Assembly (NCBI GenBank): GCA_036169595.1
Contig: CM069766.1
Span: 310,001 to 337,500 of the forward strand
DNA: 27,500 bases
From: Dictyostelium firmibasis
Lineage: Eukaryota > Evosea > Eumycetozoa > Dictyosteliales > Dictyosteliaceae
Reading direction: 5' to 3'
Shown: positions 1-16,440 of the stretch, piece by piece
Layout: each line of letters begins with the position of its first letter
Position numbering within the stretch: the stretch's first letter is position 1
Program-made: the position numbers and the translations under genes
Notes under the pieces: generated by a model
What the model was told of the DNA's origin: nothing
Seen by the model: the letters and a program-made list of their open reading frames with translations, nothing else
The model's database searches: none

Positions 1-1034
1 CATTAGTAGTAATGATACAAAAGTAAAAACCGAAAAGGTTTTATTTTCTTTTGAAAAGTAAAATAAAATTTCAATATTCCAGAACACACTTATCAATAAA
101 AAAAAAAAATATCTTTATAAATTTTATTTTTTTATTATATTTTAATTAATAATAAAACAAAAATATCTGTTTTCATTTTTTTTTTAAAAAAATTTTTAAA
201 AAATTTTATGGGACTCAAAAAAAAAAAACAAATTGTAATTGTTTGTATATTTATTTTCACCATGGCTTTTTACAATAGAGCAAATTGTTTTTTTTAGATA
301 TGGCGTGTGATCAGAGAATTGTTTAAAAATTTGTTTTATTATTTTTTTTATTTAACCAACTTTTGTTTGGTTTAGTGTTACGATATTTAAAATGAAAGTT
401 TGTATACTTGAAATTAATAATTTAATAAAAAATCATTTAAAAAATCAAAATTATCCAAATGAATCGAAAAAAACCTTCACATTTCAAGTAAACCCTTTTT
501 TTATTATTATTTTTCTCACTCCAAAAAAAAAAAAAATAAATAAATAAAATTTAAAATATGTTTCAATTAATTTCTTCAAATCTTTCAAAAAAAATGATGA
601 AACTAAGTAAATAGAGAAACAAATAGAAAAAAAGTAAAAGATGAAGATTATATAATAGTTAATGAAAAAATTATTTATTATTTTTTTAAAATTTGGCATA
701 ATATGATTTTAAAAAATAAAATCCTATTGGAGAATAGAAGATTTTCAATTATTTGTAATCAAAGAATTCAATTAAAAATTTTAGAAGGGAGATTTGAATT
801 TAAATTCTTGCAAATTCTTTTATTACCTCTCAAAAACATACAATTAAAGTTTTAAAAAATAAATATTAATATATATTTATTATGAAATAAAAAAACAATG
901 TCTTTTCTCTTAACCAAAATAAGAAATATTCACAAAAAAAAAAAAAATAGTAATAATGAGAAATGATGTTTTTTTGTTGTGGTGGAGGTTTTGTTTCTAA
1001 AATAATCAGAAAAAAAAAAAAAATCAAAAACGAA

Positions 1035-1081
<47 letters not shown>

Positions 1082-1120
1082 ATAAATTTTTATTTAATTA
1101 AATAAAAAAATATCAAAATA
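1..1120. other. Gene-poor AT-rich intergenic region
   Basis: No recognisable gene covers this stretch. It contains a short Met-started open frame at 392-487 that ends at a GTAAAC, a stop-free stretch at 607-855 (listed separately), and a 38-base T run at 1039-1076 just before the start of the next gene. The T run followed by an A-rich leader is the usual look of a Dictyostelium core promoter. A small perfect hairpin (AAAACC/GGTTTT) sits near 27-44. Nothing here resembles a tRNA, snRNA or transposon. Confidence 0.6.
607..855 (+). pseudogene. Possible remnant or small paralog of the F-box-like/ankyrin family
   Basis: An 82-codon stop-free stretch ends at TAA 853-855; its first in-frame Met is at 703, leaving only 50 residues after it. 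The part before that Met contains FFKIWHNMILKNKILLEN. This resembles the N-terminal motif of the two large minus-strand genes in this window (FWKVFKNKYLLGLILEN and YKSIFNNIYLTKLIYKF). An upstream Met frame at 392-487 ending at a GT could be a first exon, but I find no convincing acceptor that joins the two in frame except at 730, which would drop the motif. The similarity rests on a short degenerate pattern, so this may equally be chance. No function is proposed. Confidence 0.2.
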
Positions 1121-2081
1121 ATGAGTGATATAAATGAAAGAAAACAAGCAATTTATGAAAAATTTCAAAAAGTTATAAATGAAAATAATGAAAAAGAGCG
1201 ATTAAAAAATCAAGGACAAGATGACAATAAAAAAGAAACAAATGTAAATAAAAATAATCAAAATGAAGATAAAGATGTTCAAGAAATAATAAATAAAAGG
1301 GAAAATAATAGTAGTGGTAATCATAATAATGACAAACTTGAAAGTGAAATATTATTAGAAAAGAGAAGAGTTGAATTAGAAAAAGAGATCAAAGAAATTA
1401 ATGAAGTTTTAAATAGAAAAGGAAATGTAAACCTTGGTAAACCAAAATTAAAAGAACCATGGTACGAAAAATATCCAACTGCAAATGCACTTTTCTCACA
1501 TCCAGATTTTCATGATTGGCAAAAATTTACATCTCTAATGTCAATCGCTGGTTTAGTTATGGGTGGTCTTCATGGTTATAGTGAAGGTAAAAAATATATA
1601 AGAGATTCAATTGCGAAATCTGTACATAGTCCATTATCGATTTCATCTGTGAGCTTTTAAATTTAAATTTAAATAATATAAAATAATATAAAATAATATA
1701 AAATAATATAATTATATAATAATTAACAAGAATTTTAAATAGGTTCAATTAAATCAAAGAAAAACATTAGGTATAATGGTATTTAGATCATCATTAATAT
1801 TTAGTTATAGATGTGGTTTATATACAGCAACATTTTTAGGTACAGAATATTTATTAAAGAACAATGTATTTGGTGAGGGTAGTTTATTAAATAGAACATT
1901 GGCAGGTACTGCTATTGGTGCATTAAGTGCTTTTCATATGAGAAAAAGAGGTAATTTGGTAGTTCCACTTTCAATTTGTATGGGTACTACAATTGGTTTT
2001 GTTACTGGTTGTGCTGATTTATTAGTTGATAAATCATTTAGAAAAATAGAAGAATTTACAAGAGAATCTGAAAATAAATAA
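1121..2081 (+). CDS. Tim17-family-like membrane protein, TIMMDC1 (complex I assembly factor)-like
   Basis: Two exons, 1121-1648 and 1743-2081, joined in phase 0 across a 94-bp intron (GTGAGC donor, AAATAG acceptor), give 288 residues. Residues 1-110 are highly charged and Asn/Lys/Glu-rich, probably disordered or coiled coil. A conserved-looking core follows: a KEPWYEKYP motif, a Gly-rich hydrophobic segment (LMSIAGLVMGGLHGYSEG), then two or three more hydrophobic segments including AGTAIGALSAFHMRKRGNL. The order of segments, a YIRDS after the first one, and the AG..GAL..F..G.RG.. pattern match what I recall of human TIMMDC1, an inner-mitochondrial-membrane factor for complex I assembly. The intron contains four tandem AAATAATATA units. 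The long charged N-terminus is unlike the human protein. A generic Tim17/22/23-like protein is the alternative. Confidence 0.6.
1671..1710 (+). repeat. 10-bp tandem repeat in intron
   Basis: Four direct copies of AAATAATATA lie inside the intron of the TIMMDC1-like gene. It looks like a simple minisatellite with no coding effect. Confidence 0.7.
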
Positions 2082-2507
2082 AAAAATATATAACAAATTA
2101 TTTAAATCAATCTAAAAAACGAAAAAAAAAAAAAAAAAAAAAAAAAAATCCAACACAAACTTTTGAAAAAATAATAATAAATGGTAATCTTTTTCAATAT
2201 TTTCTCATCAAATAATTATTATTATTTGGCATTGAGATCAAAAACAATTCCTTTTTTTTTTTACAGATGCAAAATAAATTTTTTTTTTTTTTTTTTTTTT
2301 TTTTATTTTTTAAATTTTATTTTTTTTAATTTTTTTTTTTTTTTTTTTTTGACGAAAAATCAAAACCGAATCATTTTTTTTTTTTTTTCGTTTTTTTATT
2401 TTTAATTTTTTTTTTTTTTTTACCTCTCTTGTGTGAATCTCTATCTTTTTTTTTATTTTATTTTTATTTCAATATTTTTGTAAAAATATAATTGACAAAT
2501 TTAAAGA
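2082..2507. other. Intergenic region with homopolymer runs
   Basis: This holds a 27-base A run at 2122-2148 and several T runs between 2278 and 2420. Open frames here encode only Phe-rich low-complexity peptides and are not credible genes. The T-rich stretch directly before 2508 is the likely promoter of the Rrp5-like gene. Nothing else was seen. Confidence 0.6.
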
Positions 2508-5496
<2,989 letters not shown>

Positions 5497-5871
5497 AAAA
5501 TAAAAAAAATAAAAAATAAAATAAAAATAAAAAAAAATATTAAAAAAAAAACCTAGATAATAAAGTTTTTTTAGTTTATAATTAAATTTTCAAAAACAGA
5601 TAAATTCAATAGAGTTGGATTTTAGGGTTTTTGATAGTGTGGAGGTGTTTTTTTTTCTTTTTTTTTTTTTATTGTTGATGTTAGTTATAATAATTGAATC
5701 AAAACACACCTTTATTTTTTATAATATTTATGTGTTGGTTTTTTTTTTTTATTTTTTATTTTTTTTTTTTTAATATTATAATCATAAAAGGTAAAAAAGT
5801 AAGAAATGCACTATCATTTACAAACAATCACACTCAATCTCACTAATTAATTAAGATTAATAATTCAGATA

Positions 5872-5910
<39 letters not shown>

Positions 5911-6091
5911 TTTTTAGTGTTGTAGTATGTAATTTGTAAAGTTGTGTTTTTTGTTTTTTTTAACCAATTAAAAAAAGTTTTAAAAAAATATAATTATGAA
6001 ATCATTAATAACGCCATTGTTAAAAAAAAAAAGAGAGTTTAACTATAATACCCATTGTGGAATTAAACTCTTTCAATAAAATAAAAAAATT

Positions 6092-6132
<41 letters not shown>

Positions 6133-6716
6133 TTTTTGATTGTTAACAGATAAATTAAACTTTGAAATTGTTAATTTTGATTGACTGATTGAACAGGGAA
6201 TTTGGGGTATATAAATTTGGTTCAATGAATTTTAAAACTTTTTATATTGTTTTTTTATAATTTATAAAACACAAAAATGTTTTCTTGAAAAAAAAGTAGA
6301 TATGGTATATGGTGGTATATTATAAAAAAAATATTTTTTTACCACATATAGCAGTTACATTTAATCATACAAAATTAATTTTTTTTAAAAAAAAGTGTGT
6401 TAACTGACCTATTAATCATATAAAATTTTAAAAATATTTTAAAAAAAAAATTATAATTGTTATTAAAAGATAATTATTTTTTATTAAAAAAAATATAATT
6501 GATAAAAAAATTGCAACATTTTGAATGTTTTTTTTTAGTATAAATTAATTAGAATTTTTTTTTTTTCAGTTATTAATTTATCAAATATTAATCTAAATCA
6601 CCAAAAAAAAAGTAATTATAATTTCTTAAATTTTAATTATAAAATATTTCTTATTTCTAATAATAAATTTTTATTTTTTTTTTTTTTTTTCACAAATTTT
6701 TAGTTTATAAAGAAAA
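5497..6716. other. 1.2-kb intergenic region with hairpins and A/T runs
   Basis: No long gene is visible. The stretch contains A runs at 5873-5905 and 6096-6128, a GTGTGGAGGTGT motif near 5638 with an oppositely oriented AAAACACACCTT near 5702, an inverted repeat at 6032-6073 (listed separately), and an imperfect hairpin near 6308-6356 (ATATGGTGGTA against TACCACATAT). The last ~150 bases are T-rich and serve the small gene at 6717. Confidence 0.5.
6032..6073. repeat. Inverted repeat (11-bp stem, 20-nt loop)
   Basis: Arms AGAGAGTTTAA-like (6032-6042) and TTAAACTCTTT (6063-6073) pair with one G.U. The loop holds ACCCATTGTGG, which is GC-richer than the surroundings. It could be a structured RNA or a DNA palindrome. 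I do not recognise a known class. Confidence 0.4.
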
Positions 6717-6881
6717 ATGGGCAACGCTCCAAGCAAATCTGAAACTACTTGTGATAATTCAATGAATATTAATTTTAATATTTCAAGTGATAATAAAATT
6801 TCCTATCAATTCTATACCAAAGAAGCCGAATCAAATCCAATCGATTCAGTTAGTAGTGTATATTTTCATAAAACTACTTAA
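6717..6881 (+). CDS. Small 54-residue protein with N-myristoylation-type start
   Basis: An uninterrupted frame from ATG 6717 to TAA 6879-6881 encodes 54 residues. The first codons (GGC AAC GCT CCA AGC) are GC-richer than surrounding noncoding DNA and look like real coding usage. The start MGNAPSK fits the N-myristoylation pattern: Gly2, small or uncharged residues at 3-5, Ser6, Lys7. Cys12 could be a second lipid site. The rest (FNISSDNKISYQFYTKEAES and onward) has no domain I recognise. The frame is preceded by a T-run and an A-rich leader as for other genes here, and followed by an AT-rich 3' region convergent with the minus-strand gene. It is likely a small membrane-tethered protein; the function is unknown. 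Confidence 0.6.
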   Translation: MGNAPSKSETTCDNSMNINFNISSDNKISYQFYTKEAESNPIDSVSSVYFHKTT

Positions 6882-7033
6882 TAATTTTTTTTAAAAAACT
6901 TGTTATTGTCAAAAAAAAAAAAATAAAATTTATTTATTATAATTTATATCAAACAATTTAAAATTTTTTTTTTTATTTTTTTTTAAATATACATAGAGGT
7001 TAACTTTAATCTGAGGTAATTTTTAAAAATCTT

Positions 7034-7076
<43 letters not shown>

Positions 7077-7113
7077 TGCACAAAACATTTTAAATTTCTA
7101 TTTCTATTTATTT

Positions 7114-10356
<3,243 letters not shown>

Positions 10357-10494
10357 TTGGTGTAATAATTTAAAAAAAAAAAAAAAAAAATAATAAAAAT
10401 AAAAAAATAATATTAAAAAAAAGTTTAGATATTTTTTAAAAAATAAAAAAAAAATTGGTTATTTTTTTTAATAAAAAAAAAAATAAAGTTTTTT

Positions 10495-10551
10495 TTTACG
10501 ATATCATTTTTTGCGAAAATTAAATGAATTCACAAAAAATGATATTGTAAA
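10495..10551. repeat. Near-perfect 19-bp inverted repeat
   Basis: The arm TTTACGATATCATTTTTTG (10495-10513) pairs with CAAAAAATGATATTGTAAA (10533-10551). Eighteen pairs are Watson-Crick and one is a G.U (or mismatch in DNA). The loop is 19 nt. Confidence 0.9.
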
Positions 10552-10560
10552 CCCGGGTTT
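10549..10560. repeat. Perfect palindrome AAACCCGGGTTT
   Basis: A 12-bp perfect palindrome with a CCCGGG core, followed by CCCG so that CGGG-TTT-CCCG also forms an inverted repeat. Six consecutive G/C bases are unusual in noncoding DNA this AT-rich. It could be a dimeric-factor binding site. Confidence 0.85.
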
Positions 10561-10859
10561 CCCGAAAAAAAAAAAAAATTTCTTTTGACCAAACAAGTCA
10601 AAATAAATAAAAAAATCGATTGAATAAAATAGAATGAGTTCTTTGAAATAAAAATAAAAATAAAAATAAAAATAAAAAAAAAAAAAAAAAACTTTAATAT
10701 TTAAATTTTTTTTATTCCGAGATGAAAACCAACCTAAAAAAATGGTAAAATTACCAGTAAAATTATAAAAAAAAAAATTTGGTTGACACCAATCTTTAAG
10801 AAATTTAAAAAAAAAAAAATTTTTCATCCAAAACATAACTTTTCTTTTTTTCTTTCAAA

Positions 10860-12356
10860 ATGGTCAAAAAGATAATTCTCTTGTTTGTGTCAATATTTTT
10901 TAGTTGTTTTGTTTATGTATCATCATCATCATCATCATCATCATCATCGAGTGGATGTGTGCAAAAAATCTATAGTGTTTCAGAGGTTAACCCTTATGTG
11001 TTGGGTAGCGTTTTAGTGATAAAAGGTATTTTTTGTTTGAATACTACAGATGAAATAAAGATTTCACTCTATGTACCAGAGGAAAATTCAAATATTTCAT
11101 ATGGAATAGATTGTGATGATAGCTTAATGATTGATTCAATTGGTGAAACCATCACATGTAGACTATCTGATATTTACCAAGGCTCAAATGGTGTAAACTT
11201 TACATCATTAACAATTGCAGTTGTTAATACACCAATTCCAGTTCCAAATCCATCAAAATCATTATCATCATCACTAATTGGTAATAGCCCAGTACCAGTA
11301 TTAGGAACTAGGAGTTATTTATTCACAAACAGTACTTGTCCAAGTGGTTGTGAAAAAAATGGATTTTGTGATGTTGCTAGTACCTGTAGATGTGATCAAG
11401 GATATGCATCATTCGATTGCAGCGTTAAAGTAGATAACTCAACTTCATTACCATCACCATCATCCCTTCATTTTGATACATTTACAATTAGTACATCAGG
11501 TGATGCTTTCAATATTAGATTATCACATATTTTAGCAAATCCTCAAGAGTCAATGTCAGATCTTTCCTATCAAAGACAATTATCTACTTTAACAGCTTAC
11601 AATAAATCATCAAATCAACAAGGTTTATCATATACATTAAATGGTACTAGTATTTCATCGATGAAACCATGGTTAAACCAATTATATTATAATGTTGAAT
11701 TCAATTCAAATAATGAACCATCATTCAATTACTCAAATTATAAAGGTTCATACCTACCCTTATCATCAACAGCAGCTATAATCACAGTGAATCCAACTAT
11801 TGATCCAAAATACTTACCTTCACAATTTTCAGCTTATAATGGTCATACTGGATATTCAATGGTATTTGAAATTTCAAATTTATTTAATAATATGGATGGG
11901 TATTCAAGTGTTTTATCTCAATCTTTAACAACTATCACATTAACAGGTTCCCATGCTCAAAAATCATTATTAGTTATTAGTATATCAGATATCTATAGTT
12001 TTAATCAATCAACTGTACCAAATCATGCCTACATTCAATTACTCTCTTCTTCAGATGCCGAAACATTAATTGGTGTTACTAGTAATCAAAATTTATATGT
12101 TTCTGTCGTTATACCACAAACAACATCATATAATCCAATTCCAAAGGGTGCATACACCGTTCAATTGAATATCAATGCCTATAATGTTGATTATCAATCA
12201 CTATTTAATCTCGGACTCCCTCACTGGGCTATCGCTCTCATAGTTTGTGGTTCTGTACTTTTTGTAGTCATTATTATTGTAATTGTTATTAAATGTATTA
12301 GATCAAGACATCATTATACTGTTATTAATGATCCTCATCACCACAATCATCATTAA
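10860..12356 (+). CDS. Type I membrane protein with one EGF-like domain
   Basis: A 498-residue single-exon frame. Residues 1-20 are a signal peptide (KKIILLFVSIFFSCFVYV) followed immediately by an 11-Ser tract coded by TCA/TCG. Residues ~32-155 form a beta-rich extracellular part with several N-glycosylation sites, possibly an IPT/TIG-like fold. Six cysteines (C160, C164, C170, C176, C178, C187) make a short EGF-like domain. A long beta-rich ectodomain follows, then a transmembrane helix ~456-479 (WAIALIVCGSVLFVVIIIVI) and a short cytosolic tail ending in DPHHHNHH. The arrangement resembles the EGF-like adhesion or signalling proteins of Dictyostelium such as the ComC group, but I cannot assign a specific member. 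Function is probably at the cell surface. Confidence 0.75.
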   Translation: MVKKIILLFVSIFFSCFVYVSSSSSSSSSSSGCVQKIYSVSEVNPYVLGSVLVIKGIFCLNTTDEIKISLYVPEENSNISYGIDCDDSLMIDSIGETITCRLSDIYQGSNGVNFTSLTIAVVNTPIPVPNPSKSLSSSLIGNSPVPVLGTRSYLFTNSTCPSGCEKNGFCDVASTCRCDQGYASFDCSVKVDNSTSLPSPSSLHFDTFTISTSGDAFNIRLSHILANPQESMSDLSYQRQLSTLTAYNKSSNQQGLSYTLNGTSISSMKPWLNQLYYNVEFNSNNEPSFNYSNYKGSYLPLSSTAAIITVNPTIDPKYLPSQFSAYNGHTGYSMVFEISNLFNNMDGYSSVLSQSLTTITLTGSHAQKSLLVISISDIYSFNQSTVPNHAYIQLLSSSDAETLIGVTSNQNLYVSVVIPQTTSYNPIPKGAYTVQLNINAYNVDYQSLFNLGLPHWAIALIVCGSVLFVVIIIVIVIKCIRSRHHYTVINDPHHHNHH

Positions 12357-12458
12357 TGATCACTTTGTTTTTATTTAAATAAAAAACAATTTAATTTTTT
12401 AATAATAACAATAACAATAATTAAATATTAGATACAATTTTTTTATTTTTTTTTTTAT

Positions 12459-15320
<2,862 letters not shown>

Positions 15321-15739
15321 TTATTTCTTCTTTTAAATTTATTATTAATTTGTTTTTTTTTTTTTTTGTTTTTTTTATTAATTGAAAAAAATAAAAAACA
15401 AAATAAAAAAAATAAAAAAAAAATTTTTAAAAAAAAAAAAGGGTGTGATTGGGATTTGTTTCAAATAAAAATGAAAAAATCTTTTTTTCTATAAATAGCA
15501 GTTTTACACACCCCCACCAAAATAAGTTTTTACCAAATTAAAAAAAAAAAAAAAAATAAAAAATAAAAAAATAATAAAAAAAAATAATAATGGAAATGGG
15601 GGACATTACAATATTTTTTTTTTTTTTTGAACTTTCATTTTTTTTTTCCTTTTTTTTTTAATATATATTTAAAATAGGCAATTGTCTATATATTTTAAAA
15701 AAACTTTTTTTTTTTTTTTTCTTTTTATTTATTTGTTTG

Positions 15740-15770
<31 letters not shown>

Positions 15771-16440
15771 GATTATTAGTTTTTTTTTTTTTTTTTTTTT
15801 TTTAATTGGGAAGTTAACTTAATATATAGCAAATATTGAATGTTATAATAATTGTTGCTTTAACAAAAAATAAAAAAAAATAAAAAAAAATAAAAAGATA
15901 AAAATAACAAGATTATTTTCGACTTTGAAGAAATAATTTGATCTAAAATTTCCATACAAAAAAATTTAAATTTTTTTTAATTTTTTTTTTTTTTTAAAAT
16001 TTTTTTTTTTTTTCGTTTTTTTTTGAAGCGAGTGGTCATAATAAATTTTTTTTTTATTTTTTTATTTTTTTTTTTCAACGCTCTACGTTTCTGTGCGACT
16101 ATATATATAATTTTTTATATATATATTTGTTTGTTTTTTATATATACTCTTTTTTTATTATTCTTTTTTATTTATTTCATTTCATATTTCTATATATATA
16201 TATCTACATATAAAACTAGCATTCAAATTAAATATAATTTAAATACTATATTTAATCATTAAATAAATATTTTCGTAATTTTTTTATAATTTTTTTTTTT
16301 CATTAAAAATTTTACGTAAATTCTAAACACATACAATTCACACAACACAATTCACACATACACACACAATATAAAACACAACATCAACAACAACAACAAC
16401 AGTATCTATTACAAGAAGAAAATAAAATAAAAACAAAATC
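15321..16440. promoter_or_regulatory. Divergent intergenic region with G-box pair and CA-rich leader
   Basis: Between the starts at 15320 (minus) and 16441 (plus). The left part carries the G-box pair listed separately. The middle (15610-16020) is T-run dominated. The right part has TA repeats (16100-16205) and, from ~16328 to the ATG at 16441, a leader rich in CACA and CAACAA with almost no G. This is probably the 5' UTR of the VIT-VWA-eIF4G gene. Confidence 0.5.
15441..15520. promoter_or_regulatory. Pair of inverted G-box-like elements
   Basis: GGGTGTGATTGGG at 15441-15453 and, on the opposite strand, TTGGTGGGGGTGTGTAAAA at 15502-15520. Both fit the GT-rich G-box bound by the developmental factor GBF in Dictyostelium. 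They lie 120-200 bp upstream of the minus-strand start at 15320, and the two 7-bp cores (GGGTGTG and CACACCC) form an inverted repeat. Confidence 0.4.

Larger units (their letters stand above)
10357..10859. promoter_or_regulatory. Divergent promoter region with long hairpin and GC palindrome
   Basis: The stretch separates the starts of a minus-strand gene (10356) and a plus-strand gene (10860), so it should hold both promoters. It contains A/T runs, a 19-bp hairpin at 10495-10551, a perfect GC-centred palindrome at 10549-10560, and a small inverted repeat TTGGT-TGAC-ACCAA around 10780-10795. T-rich DNA ends directly at the ATG of the plus gene. Confidence 0.6.

Noticed and set aside
200-214. 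TTATGGG, the reverse of the CCCATAA core of the Dictyostelium upstream element of small RNA genes
   Set aside because: Flanking bases do not fit well, and no class I RNA or snRNA-like sequence is seen at the expected distance on the minus strand.
209-298. Tiny frame MGLKKKKQIVIVCIFIF that looks like a signal peptide
   Set aside because: It stops after about 29 residues and no credible splice continuation was found.
484-699. Phe/Ile-rich 71-residue frame on the minus strand
   Set aside because: Low-complexity product of T-rich DNA with no recognisable domain.
2181-2405. Phe-rich 74-residue frame
   Set aside because: Composed mainly of T-run translation; it is a promoter-like region.
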